A stretch of DNA of 64,000 bases from G963667675 sp964291545 (lineage in GTDB: Bacteria; Chloroflexota; Dehalococcoidia; Lucifugimonadales; UBA3495): NCBI GenBank assembly GCA_964291545.2, contig OZ219861.1, positions 1 to 64,000 on the forward strand. The letters run 5' to 3'. Position 1 is the first letter of the stretch, and every line of letters starts with the position of its first letter. This document shows positions 27,327 through 35,933 of this stretch, in pieces. The translations under genes and the position numbers were made by a program. The notes under the pieces were generated by a model. It worked only from the letters and a program-made list of their open reading frames with translations. It did no database searches and was not told where the DNA came from.

Positions 27327-28811
27327 TTGGCGATACAAGATCAACCCAATTCACAACCGGATCCGCAGAAGGCGATACCCCTCAAACTCGATGAGCCAGT
27401 CGTCGATCCCGATACCCCGTGGGCAGACGATCTCCTTGACCGACAGAATATCGCCGCGAAACTCACTAACCTAGTCTCCACTCAAGAGCCGCCACTCACC
27501 GTTAGTCTCCACGGCCATTGGGGAACTGGCAAGACCTTTTTGTTAAGGCGCTGGCAAAAGGCTCTTTCTCTAGACAAATACCAAGCGATTTACTTCAATG
27601 CCTGGGAGGATGACTTCTGCGACGACCCGTTCCTAGCCATGATTGGCCAGTTGTCTGACCACTTCAAGGACGGCAAGTTTAAGGCATTGGCTCGCAAGGC
27701 AGTTGAAATCGCAATTCCGCTGATCAGAGAGAATCTCTTAGGTGCTCTGAAGGCTACTACGGGACTAACGATCAAACCAGACAACCAGCAAGGGAACACA
27801 TCCCCGTTGGATGCATACCTTGAGCAGAGAGGTACGAAGGACAGTTTTAAGAACCAACTTGGACGACTTGCCGAGGAGGTGGCGCGCGAAACCGGCCATC
27901 CCGTAGTATTCATCGTTGACGAGCTAGACCGCTGCCGTCCAACGTTCGCTATCGAACTGCTGGAGAGAGTGAAGCACATATTTGACGTTCCAAACCTCGT
28001 GTTCGTGTTTGGGATTAACCGAGATGAGATCTGCAAATCTCTGGCATCGGTCTATGGAGAAATCAATACGGACGTCTACCTCAGACGTTTCTTTGACTTT
28101 GAATTTAACTTGCGGGAGGTCGATTCGCGAAGATTTGCCGAGAAATTGATAGACAGATTTCAACTAGCCCAAGTCTTTCAGAAGTTTGACGAGACGCTGG
28201 CTAACTCAGGCCAGCGTCATGGCTACTCTCTCTTCAAGCATACATATGACTACGATAACTACAAGAGAATACTGCCAGGGCTGTGGAGCGCCCTAGGATT
28301 CTCTCTGCGTGACATTGATTACGGCATAAGGCTGCTCGCACTCCTGACACGTAACATGAGCCCCGGAACCTTTACCCACCCTTTTCTGCTAGCCATCCTC
28401 ATAGCTATGAAATTCAAAAACGCCAAATTCTATCGCGCCTTGACTACGGGTAATTTTCGCACGAGCGAGATCATGAACTACGTTGACGATGAGGTGAGCG
28501 TAGATCCGTCTGATACAGACTTGATGACGACTTTAGACCGGAGCGAAGGATTTCTATACTGCGCTGATAATGCAAATCATCCGCGTCGTGATCGCGGGGA
28601 AAGCGCCTTGGCTGAACTTAATAAAGTCCAGGCAGGTAACGCAATATCAGAATTTCAGGTCATTTCGCGACGGGCTCAGAACGGAGATCAACGTCAACGT
28701 GCGAATATTGCTCGGGCAATCGAAGATGGTAGAGTCTTAGAGATTACGGGTGCTGTTTTAGGTACCTTAGCGGCCCTCATAGATACTTATCAGTCGGAAG
28801 TGAGACGATAG
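27327..28811 (+). CDS. KAP-family P-loop NTPase
   Basis: 494 residues from a TTG with a strong GGGAGGA site 4 bases upstream. Walker A is LHGHWGTGKTF with K69; Walker B is VVFIVDELDRCRP with D198-E199, the KAP signature; a FVFGINRDEI sensor segment follows, then RRFFDFEFNLRE. KAP NTPases often carry membrane segments between the two Walker motifs; this one has only a soluble helical insert. It likely acts as an ATP-driven switch that senses infection or gates the TIR protein. It is separated from the TIR gene by 102 bp with no other gene, and from hsdS by 8 bp. Confidence 0.8.
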   Translation: MAIQDQPNSQPDPQKAIPLKLDEPVVDPDTPWADDLLDRQNIAAKLTNLVSTQEPPLTVSLHGHWGTGKTFLLRRWQKALSLDKYQAIYFNAWEDDFCDDPFLAMIGQLSDHFKDGKFKALARKAVEIAIPLIRENLLGALKATTGLTIKPDNQQGNTSPLDAYLEQRGTKDSFKNQLGRLAEEVARETGHPVVFIVDELDRCRPTFAIELLERVKHIFDVPNLVFVFGINRDEICKSLASVYGEINTDVYLRRFFDFEFNLREVDSRRFAEKLIDRFQLAQVFQKFDETLANSGQRHGYSLFKHTYDYDNYKRILPGLWSALGFSLRDIDYGIRLLALLTRNMSPGTFTHPFLLAILIAMKFKNAKFYRALTTGNFRTSEIMNYVDDEVSVDPSDTDLMTTLDRSEGFLYCADNANHPRRDRGESALAELNKVQAGNAISEFQVISRRAQNGDQRQRANIARAIEDGRVLEITGAVLGTLAALIDTYQSEVRR

Positions 28812-28819
28812 GAAGTCAT

Positions 28820-30274
28820 ATGACCTCCACCCTCCACCCCTACCCCGCCTACAAGCCCTCCCGCGTTGAGTGGCTCGGTGACGTGCCAGCGTATTGGGAG
28901 GTGCGACGGGTTGGTACGATTGCCCAGATTCTGAACGGTGCCACCCCCTCAACCGGCAATGCCGCTTATTGGGACGGTGATATTGCATGGATAACTCCTG
29001 ACGACCTCGGCAAGCTAAATAGCCGCTACATTGCAGGTAGCTCGCGGCGCATCACTGAACAAGGCTATAGAGCGTGCGGGACAAACTTGGCTCCGGCAGG
29101 CAGCATTGCTATCTCAACTAGGGCACCTATTGGGCACCTAGGAATCCTCCGGTCGGATGCGTGTGTCAATCAAGGTTGTCGGCTGCTGGTACCGGGGGAC
29201 GCGGTCGAAACAGAGTATATGCACTACGCTCTGAGTGTCACTACCCCCACCCTCGCGTCCTTCGGACAAGGTAGCACCTTTACTGAATTGTCACGTACGC
29301 TCTTAGCGGCTTTCCGCATTCCCCTCCCACCCCTCCCAGAACAGCGCGCCATCGTCTGCTACCTGGACCACGTGGACCGGCGCATCCGTCGCTACGTCGT
29401 TGCCAAGCGGAAGCTCATCGCCCTGCTGGAGGAGGAGAAGCAGGCCATCGTCAACCAAGCCGTCACCCGCGGATTGGATTCCAACGTCCGCCTCAAGCCC
29501 TCCGGAGTCGAGTGGCTGGGCCACGTGCCGGAGCACTGGGAACTTCCGCGTCTCCGAAATCTAGGTAACGCGTTGATCGGGTTAACCTATGCTCCCCAAG
29601 ACTTGGCTGATGAGGAAGACGGGATGCTGGTTCTGCGCGCTTCGAACATCGCAAACGGCCAGTTAGTCTATGGCGATAATGTCTATGTCAGCAGCTCCGT
29701 ACCGTCCAAGTTGATTACCCAGGAAGGAGACATCCTGATTTGCTCTCGAAGCGGGAGCAGGACATTGGTCGGGAAAAACGCCCGTATCGACGCGGATTCT
29801 GCGGGTACGACATTTGGCGCGTTCATGACCGTGTTCAGAGGCCCGCATAACGACTATTTACATCAAGTATTCAACTCCAAATTCTTCGAGTACCAATCCG
29901 CTGCGTTCTTCACGTCTACCATCAATCAACTGACCCTGGGAATCCTATATGACATGAAAGTTCCATTCCCTCCGGGGGAAGAACGCCTACCGATCTTGCA
30001 ACACATCGAAGACAAGACAACGCCAGTTAACAAAGCCATCGCCCGCGCCCGCCGCCAAATAGAGCTTGTAAACGAGTACCGCACCCGGCTCATCGCCGAC
30101 GTGGTTACTGGCAAACTGGACGTTCGGGAGGCGGCGGCCCTGCTGCCGGAGGCGGGCGAGGCGGAGCCGATGGACGGCAACGGCGTTATACTTGACTATA
30201 CGGACGGCGGCGCCATGGACGGGGTATCGCCCACGGACCAAGAGACTGCCATCGAAAGCGAGGTGACGGCATGA
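28820..30274 (+). CDS. hsdS: Type I restriction specificity subunit HsdS
   Basis: 484 residues with the two-fold design of HsdS. The first recognition domain follows YKPSRVEWLGDVPAYWEVRR and the second follows LKPSGVEWLGHVPEHWELPR, each ended by a conserved helix (LPPLPEQRAIVCYLDHVDRR; IEDKTTPVNKAIARARRQIE). The two half-domains differ, so the target should be bipartite and asymmetric. The stop overlaps the DUF433 start by 4 bases (ATGA). It appears intact but lacks a complete HsdM partner in this window. Confidence 0.9.
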   Translation: MTSTLHPYPAYKPSRVEWLGDVPAYWEVRRVGTIAQILNGATPSTGNAAYWDGDIAWITPDDLGKLNSRYIAGSSRRITEQGYRACGTNLAPAGSIAISTRAPIGHLGILRSDACVNQGCRLLVPGDAVETEYMHYALSVTTPTLASFGQGSTFTELSRTLLAAFRIPLPPLPEQRAIVCYLDHVDRRIRRYVVAKRKLIALLEEEKQAIVNQAVTRGLDSNVRLKPSGVEWLGHVPEHWELPRLRNLGNALIGLTYAPQDLADEEDGMLVLRASNIANGQLVYGDNVYVSSSVPSKLITQEGDILICSRSGSRTLVGKNARIDADSAGTTFGAFMTVFRGPHNDYLHQVFNSKFFEYQSAAFFTSTINQLTLGILYDMKVPFPPGEERLPILQHIEDKTTPVNKAIARARRQIELVNEYRTRLIADVVTGKLDVREAAALLPEAGEAEPMDGNGVILDYTDGGAMDGVSPTDQETAIESEVTA

Positions 30275-30519
30275 TCGACTGGAGCAAATGCCCGGCGGTT
30301 GAACAAGTTCCAGGCAAGGTGAGCGGGGCTTGGGTGTTCAAGGACACCCGACTGCCCCTGTACGTCCTCTTCGACAACCTGGCCGGAGGAGCGACCATCT
30401 ACGACTTCATCGACTGGTTTGGAGGGGTAGCTGAGTCGCAGGTGAGTGAGGTTCTGGAGTTCGCAGCCCAGGAACTTCGTGCCGACCTTGTCGTTGCTGA
30501 TGCGCATTCTGTTCGATAA
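30271..30519 (+). CDS. DUF433 antitoxin-like protein
   Basis: 82 residues: CPAVEQVPGKVSGAWVFKDTRLPLYVLFDNLAGG, typical of DUF433, a winged-helix-like fold usually paired with a DUF5615 PIN-like toxin. It overlaps hsdS by 4 bases and the next gene by 20 bases. In this operon it may tie maintenance of the restriction genes to a toxin. Confidence 0.8.
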   Translation: MIDWSKCPAVEQVPGKVSGAWVFKDTRLPLYVLFDNLAGGATIYDFIDWFGGVAESQVSEVLEFAAQELRADLVVADAHSVR

Positions 30520-30835
30520 CGGCACGCCCAGACAGCTGGGACCCCGCCTCTTCAACCATGAGGTCGAAGAGGCCAGGGGGCGCGGCTGGGACGCCCTGTC
30601 GAATGGAGAGCTGTTGGACAGGGCCGAAGAGGCCGGCTTCGATGTCCTGCTCACTACCGACCAGAGCCTCCGGTACCAGCAGAACATGTCCAATAGACGG
30701 ATAGCCGTAGTGGCGCTGATGAACGCCGACTGGAATCGCATATCGCGTCAAACGGAACTCATCCGATCTTCCCTTGATGGGCTTCAGCCGGGAGAAGTGC
30801 GAGAAATCCCCATACCGTTGAGAGGCGAGACGTAA
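30500..30835 (+). CDS. DUF5615 PIN-like toxin
   Basis: 111 residues from the ATG at 30500; the upstream in-frame ATG at 30446 would overlap DUF433 more. Pattern MRILFDNGTPRQL (first Asp), a Glu/Asp-rich middle, and VLLTTDQSLRYQQN (second Asp) fit the PIN-like DUF5615 fold, a presumed RNase toxin neutralised by DUF433. The stop is one base from the hsdR start. Confidence 0.8.
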   Translation: MRILFDNGTPRQLGPRLFNHEVEEARGRGWDALSNGELLDRAEEAGFDVLLTTDQSLRYQQNMSNRRIAVVALMNADWNRISRQTELIRSSLDGLQPGEVREIPIPLRGET

Positions 30836-30836
30836 C

Positions 30837-33800
30837 GTGACCACCGACACCAGCGAAAAGGGGCTGGAGGCCCTGATTTGCCAGGCGTTGACCGGAGGGC
30901 CCTGCGACCCAACGCAGGACGGCATGGCGCGCGAGCGGCCGGCCGTCTACGGCGCCGGCTGGATTGGCGGCGACTCCGATGACTACGACCGGGAGTACTG
31001 TGTCGACCTGGCCCAGATTTCCGCCTTCCTCCATGAGACCCAGCCCGACGCCGCGGACTCGCTGGACCTGGGGCAGGACGGCCCGACCCGTCGCAGGTTC
31101 CTGGCCCGGCTGCAGGGGGAGATATCCAAGCGCGGGACCGTCGACGTGCTGCGCAAGGGCGTCAAGCACGGCCCGCTGCACATAGACCTGATGTACGGCT
31201 CGCCGTCGCTGGGGAACCCGCAGGCGGCGTACTTCTACGACAAGAACCGCTTCAGCGTCACCCGGCAGCTGCGATACAGCAACGACAACGCCCAGCTTGC
31301 CCTGGACCTGGGCCTGTTCGTCAACGGCCTGCCCGTCGCCACCTTCGAACTCAAGAACAGCCTGACCAAGCAGACGGTGAACGATGCCGTGGAGCAGTAC
31401 AAGCGGGACCGCAATCCCAGGGAGAAGCTCTTCGAGCTTGGCCGCTGCCTGGCCCACTTTGCCGTGGACGACCACGAGGTGCAGTTCTGCACCCATCTCA
31501 GGGGCAAGGCCTCGTGGTTCCTGCCCTTCAACATGGGGCGGGATGACGGAAAGGGCAACCCTGACAACCCCAACGGCCTCAAGACCGACTACTTGTGGAA
31601 AGAGGTCCTCACTCGCAAGGGCCTCACCGACATCGTCGAGAATTACGCCCAACTTCTGGAGAAGAAGGACGACAAGACGGGGCGAAAGAACCGAGAACAG
31701 GTCTGGCCCCGCTATCACCAGTTGGACGTGGTGCGCCAATTGCTGGCCGAAGCTTCCGATAAGGGAACCGGCCACCGGTACCTGATTCAGCACTCGGCCG
31801 GGAGCGGCAAGTCCAACTCCATAGCGTGGCTGGCTCACCAGTTGATCGGGTTGGAACGGGACAATGCCGCCGTCTTCGACACCGTGGTGGTGGTCACCGA
31901 CCGGAAGCTGCTGGACCGGCAGATACGTGACACCATCAGGCAGGTCTCCCAGGTCGGGTCAATCGTGGGCCACGCGGAAACCTCCGCCCACCTGGGAAAG
32001 CTGCTGCAGGAGGGCAAGCGCATCGTCATCACCACCGTCCAGAAGTTTCCCTTCATACTGGACGCAATGGGCGACGAGCACCGGGAGAGCAAATTCGCCA
32101 TCATCATCGACGAAGCCCATTCCAGCCAGGGCGGACGCACATCGGCGTCGATGTCCAAGGCCCTGGGAAAGGCCGACTCTGAAGAAGAGGATGAGACTAC
32201 CGAGGACAAGATCAACAAGATTATCGAGAGCAAGAAGCTGCTGACCAACGCCAGCTACTTCGCCTTCACCGCCACGCCCAAGAACAAGACCCTGGAGCTA
32301 TTCGGAGACCCCGTTCCCGAAGGGGATAACACCAAGCACGTTCCCCGCCATTCCTACACCATGAAGCAGGCCATCCAAGAAGGGTTCATTATCGACGTGT
32401 TGGAGCACTACACGCCGGTGGACAGCTACTACCGGTTGGTGAAGACGGTGGCGGGGGACCCGGAGTTCGACACCAAGCGGGCCAGGAAGAAGCTGCGCCG
32501 CTACGTGGAGGACCACGAGCACGCCATCGGCCTGAAGGCGGAGATCATGGTGGACAACTTCCACGAGCAGGTGTTGGACCAGCGGAAGATCGGTGGGCAG
32601 GCGCGGGCCATGATTGTCACCAGCAGCATACGGCGGGCCGTCGCCTACTTGCACGCCATCAGCGAGTACCTGGCCCAGCGCAAAAGTCCCTACAAGGCCA
32701 TAGTCGCCTTCTCCGGCGAGCACGAATACGGCGGGGCGAAGGTCACAGAGGCGTCCCTCAACGGCTTCTCGTCCAACCTGATTGCCGACAAGATCCAGGA
32801 AGACCCTTACCGCTTCCTGGTCTGCGCCGACAAATTCCAGACCGGTTATGACGAGCCGTTATTGCACACGATGTACGTGGACAAGCCGTTGTCGGGCGTA
32901 AAGGCGGTGCAGACACTGTCCCGTCTCAACAGGGCTCATCAGAAGAAGCACGACGCCTGCGTGCTGGACTTTTACAACGACTCCGACACCATCCAGAGCG
33001 CCTTTGCCCCGTACTACCGGACCACCATCCTGGCGGAGGAGACCGACCCCAACAAGCTGCACGACCTCAAGGCGGCCCTGGACGGGAGCCAGGTCTACAG
33101 CACAGGCCAAGTGGACGAACTGGTCGAACTGTACCTGTCGGGAGCGGACCGAGACAAACTGGACCCCATTCTGGACTCCTGCGTCTCGGTCTACCGGGAG
33201 CAATTGGACGAAGACGGCCAGGTGGACTTCAAGGGCAAGGCCAAGGCGTTTCTCCGGGCCTACGGGTTCCTGTCGGCCATCCTTCCCTACGCCCAGGCCG
33301 AGTGGGAGAAGCTTTCGATTTTCCTGACGTTCCTTGTTCCCAAGCTGCCTGCGCCGGTTGAGGACGATCTGTCGAAAGGCATCCTCGAAGCCATCGACAT
33401 GGACAGTTACCGGGTGGAAAAGCAGGCCATGCAGGAAATCCAGCTTCCCGACGAGGATGCGGAGATCGGCCCAGTGCCCACAGAGGGCGGCGGGCAGAAG
33501 CCGGAGCCTGAGATGGACCAACTCTCCACCATCATCCGGGACTTCAACAACCGGTTCGGCAACATCGATTGGAAAGACCAGGACAAGATCGAAAAGGTGA
33601 TCACGGAAGATCTGCCCGCCAAAGTCGCGGAGGACCAGGCGTACAAGAACGCCATCGCCAACTCAGACAAGCAAAACGCTCGCATCGAGCATGACAGAGC
33701 CCTGGAAAAGGCCATGGTCGAAATGGTAGCCGACCACACGGAGCTGTTTAAACAGTTCAGCGACAACGAGTCGTTCCGCCGCTGGCTCTCCGAGATGATC

Positions 33801-33860
33801 TTCGTTGCGACTTATTTGATGCCCACGACACCCGCCAGCACATCGGAGCCAAAAAGTTAG
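30837..33860 (+). CDS. hsdR: Type I restriction endonuclease subunit HsdR
   Basis: 1,007 residues from a GTG at 30837. The N-terminal nuclease domain has the ExK element in ATFELKNSLTKQT (near residue 170). Helicase motifs: I SAGSGKSNSIAWL (near 322), II IIIDEAHSSQGG (near 424), III FAFTATPKNKTL, and late motifs FQTGYDEPLLHTMYVDK and QTLSRLNRAH. A helical C-terminal domain contacts the methyltransferase. The reading frame is intact. With HsdM broken it cannot be recruited to DNA, which may be why a live hsdR is tolerated without modification. Confidence 0.9.
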   Translation: MTTDTSEKGLEALICQALTGGPCDPTQDGMARERPAVYGAGWIGGDSDDYDREYCVDLAQISAFLHETQPDAADSLDLGQDGPTRRRFLARLQGEISKRGTVDVLRKGVKHGPLHIDLMYGSPSLGNPQAAYFYDKNRFSVTRQLRYSNDNAQLALDLGLFVNGLPVATFELKNSLTKQTVNDAVEQYKRDRNPREKLFELGRCLAHFAVDDHEVQFCTHLRGKASWFLPFNMGRDDGKGNPDNPNGLKTDYLWKEVLTRKGLTDIVENYAQLLEKKDDKTGRKNREQVWPRYHQLDVVRQLLAEASDKGTGHRYLIQHSAGSGKSNSIAWLAHQLIGLERDNAAVFDTVVVVTDRKLLDRQIRDTIRQVSQVGSIVGHAETSAHLGKLLQEGKRIVITTVQKFPFILDAMGDEHRESKFAIIIDEAHSSQGGRTSASMSKALGKADSEEEDETTEDKINKIIESKKLLTNASYFAFTATPKNKTLELFGDPVPEGDNTKHVPRHSYTMKQAIQEGFIIDVLEHYTPVDSYYRLVKTVAGDPEFDTKRARKKLRRYVEDHEHAIGLKAEIMVDNFHEQVLDQRKIGGQARAMIVTSSIRRAVAYLHAISEYLAQRKSPYKAIVAFSGEHEYGGAKVTEASLNGFSSNLIADKIQEDPYRFLVCADKFQTGYDEPLLHTMYVDKPLSGVKAVQTLSRLNRAHQKKHDACVLDFYNDSDTIQSAFAPYYRTTILAEETDPNKLHDLKAALDGSQVYSTGQVDELVELYLSGADRDKLDPILDSCVSVYREQLDEDGQVDFKGKAKAFLRAYGFLSAILPYAQAEWEKLSIFLTFLVPKLPAPVEDDLSKGILEAIDMDSYRVEKQAMQEIQLPDEDAEIGPVPTEGGGQKPEPEMDQLSTIIRDFNNRFGNIDWKDQDKIEKVITEDLPAKVAEDQAYKNAIANSDKQNARIEHDRALEKAMVEMVADHTELFKQFSDNESFRRWLSEMIFVATYLMPTTPASTSEPKS

Positions 33861-34169
33861 CTCATAGTTGGGAGTCACTGCAAGGTCGCGGTGACTTCTC
33901 CGATGATATTCCTGGAGTTTCGTTTACTTTTGGTGTTTGAAACGCATGATCCAAGATCTGTCGGACACCGCAATCAAACGGAACCGACTTCCGGGTCAGA
34001 GGTAGCGGCTTTGCCGATCAAGTTCAACCTCAATGTGGCAATCAACGCAGACCCCGGAGATCAAATAGAGCGTCGGAAGCGGTCGGCCTGCAAGTTGCTG
34101 AGGCCCCCAACGCCGGGCCGAGAAAAGAGGACGAAAAACGAAGGGCCTCGACCTGTAAAAGGGTCCCGG
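33861..34169. other. Intergenic region after hsdR
   Basis: No gene is seen. It contains the palindromic element at 33916-33985, 55 bp downstream of the hsdR stop. Confidence 0.55.
33916..33985. repeat. 70-bp palindromic MITE after hsdR
   Basis: Left arm AGTTTCGTTTACTTTTGGTG; reversed right arm GGTTCCGTTTGATTGCGGTG. Same family as 14014-14083, with which it shares the inner GGTGTTTGA segment. No target duplication is visible. Confidence 0.75.
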
Positions 34170-34961
34170 TCACCGCATAGCAGCTTCAAGTAAGGGGTCT
34201 CGGTGCCCTCTTATCTGCCGCTTTACTTCCTCCAAGACAAAAAGTACCTCAGCAGCGTGATAGTACAACGAAGCTTCCTGCTCCCCATACCTTGCGGTGA
34301 TCTCAAAAACGCATCGGCGCGCCTCGAGAATGGCATCGTCTAGCTTCTTCCAGACGCGTCGGACCTCCCGGTCAGAGGAAGCCGTCAGTGGGTCAGTTTG
34401 CGACTCCCACAACCCTTGGAACAATTTGCGGAGTGTGCCCGAGGGCTGCTTGCGAAGCTCATTGTACAATACCAGCACCCGCGTTCTGGCGCAGGCCATA
34501 AGGTACCCGATGGTTTCGTCCCCCCGCCATTGTGCTAATGCAAGCCTAAAACTGTCGGGGTCGCCCACTGGTGTGTACCGTCGGTTTCGTTTGGTTATAG
34601 CGTTTGGCATACCTAGGCCCAAACATGAGAAACTCCAAAAGCAAACGAAACCGTCCTGCTTCCCGGTCAACCCCAGGTCCAGCCAGGGCTTCGGCGGCAA
34701 ATCCAGGTCGAGCTTTCCCAGACGCGGGTTCAGCCGCACCAGCCCGAATCGAGCGGCGGCCCACTTCACGTCCGGGTCGTCCCTACCGTTGCGCTTCACG
34801 ATGTCTGCCACGGTGGACTTCGGCATCTCGAACAGGCGGGCGATTACCCTGACGCCCTGACTTGGCTCCTTGCGGTAGTGGTAGTGGGCCGCGACGATGG
34901 CGTCCCAAGACTTCCGGGTGCGTTGGAGCTTGGTCAGACGCTGGTCCTTAGGTGCTACCAT
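34170..34961 (-). CDS. Hypothetical HTH protein containing an in-frame MITE
   Basis: 263 codons. The N-terminus looks like a DNA-binding helical domain (QGVRVIARLFEMPKSTVADIVKR resembles a helix-turn-helix). The C-terminal half is helical. Codons for about KQDGFVCFWSFSCLGLGMPNAITKRN are the 70-bp palindromic element 34583-34652, read through without a stop. The original gene was therefore interrupted, yet the frame stayed open. It is next to an RHH protein, as in a plasmid module. It may now be non-functional. Confidence 0.5.
   Translation of the reverse strand: MVAPKDQRLTKLQRTRKSWDAIVAAHYHYRKEPSQGVRVIARLFEMPKSTVADIVKRNGRDDPDVKWAAARFGLVRLNPRLGKLDLDLPPKPWLDLGLTGKQDGFVCFWSFSCLGLGMPNAITKRNRRYTPVGDPDSFRLALAQWRGDETIGYLMACARTRVLVLYNELRKQPSGTLRKLFQGLWESQTDPLTASSDREVRRVWKKLDDAILEARRCVFEITARYGEQEASLYYHAAEVLFVLEEVKRQIRGHRDPLLEAAMR
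34583..34652. repeat. Palindromic MITE, copy A of an identical pair
   Basis: Arms GGTTTCGTTTGGTTATAGCG and (reversed) GGTTTCGTTTGCTTTTGGAG, centre CCTAGG. It is identical to 50890-50959; identity extends 2 bases further left (72 bp) and the outer flanks differ. Confidence 0.85.
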
Positions 34962-34964
34962 CGC

Positions 34965-35399
34965 TTACCTGGCTTTCCCATACTGCCACACGGCATCCCG
35001 ACGGTCAGCACCCCGGCGTATCGACTGCAAGCGGGCTTGCTCCTCCCCTGCCCTGGCGTCGGCCTCGGCCTTGGCTTCCGAGGCCAACCGTTGGGCGGGG
35101 TCCTGGGCGGTTTCTTCGGCCTTGGCCTGGGCCTTGGCTTGTTCCCTGGCCTCGGCGTCGGCTCTGAGGTTGGCAACGTGGGGTTCGAGGGCGCGCCGGA
35201 TGAACCAGGCCACGGGCCGGTCGAAACGGGCCACCGCAGCCTCGATAAGGGCCGCTTCCTCCTCGGTGACGTAGGTGGACAACCTCACCTGGCGCTGGGG
35301 CTTAGCAGGCCGTTGCCTGCGGTTCACCTGCCTTTCCGTCATCTCCGCCTCGGTGCCCTGGACGCTGGCTTTGCCGGGGTGCGCCGGGTCGTGGTCCAC
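34965..35399 (-). CDS. Ribbon-helix-helix protein with long Ala/Lys/Glu tail (MobC-like)
   Basis: 144 codons; the start may be the ATG at 35399 or the internal one 19 codons later. The RHH core is QVRLSTYVTEEEAALIEAAV followed by DRPVAWFIRRALEPH. A charged Ala/Glu/Lys coiled tail follows. This resembles plasmid mobilisation accessory proteins or CopG-like repressors. It lies 3 bases upstream of the HTH gene 34170-34961, so the two form an operon. Confidence 0.55.
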   Translation of the reverse strand: MDHDPAHPGKASVQGTEAEMTERQVNRRQRPAKPQRQVRLSTYVTEEEAALIEAAVARFDRPVAWFIRRALEPHVANLRADAEAREQAKAQAKAEETAQDPAQRLASEAKAEADARAGEEQARLQSIRRGADRRDAVWQYGKAR

Positions 35400-35933
35400 C
35401 GTTTCAGCGGCCCGTTGAGCCTGAGCTTGTTAGTCGCCGTCTTCTTACGAACCATGCGGCCTCCTTATCCAGACCTAAGTGGACCGCGACGGGCTAAGTG
35501 CCTTTCCTCAAAGATTGTGTCCACACGCGCTCTCTCATTAGCCGCCGTCGCCGTTGTCGCCGGACACCAGCAAAAACCATGGGGCGGGGCTGGCACAAGT
35601 ATGAACATGGGTCAGGAGCTTCACGGGAGACGCAGGAGAGGCCCTCCGAGGTGCTGACGGGCCTTGGATACCCCCAGGACGTCGGAGGGTCTCCCGGACA
35701 AGCAAAGACCCCACCGCTCGGTTAGCACATCCTGAACGGTGGGGTCTATAGGAGAGAACGCACCTCCAGTAAAAACCCCCGCAGCCCGCCAGCGCAAGTA
35801 TCAAGTAGCACCTAGGGTTGATACGGCGGCATGTTGCCACCAGATCAAAACTTGTGCACCCATATCTCGGCATTTTTTAATTGCAGATAGCACATCCACC
35901 GGCTTAGGGCCGGTAAAGAGAGGAGAGAGACAA
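35400..35933. promoter_or_regulatory. Non-coding region with two hairpins upstream of the Rep-like gene
   Basis: No gene is seen. An 8-bp stem (CCCTCCGA at 35642-35649, TCGGAGGG at 35682-35689) is followed by an 11-bp perfect stem (AGACCCCACCG at 35706-35716, CGGTGGGGTCT at 35737-35747). Two hairpins in the leader of a replication-type gene suggest an antisense or attenuation control region, or part of an origin. Confidence 0.45.
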
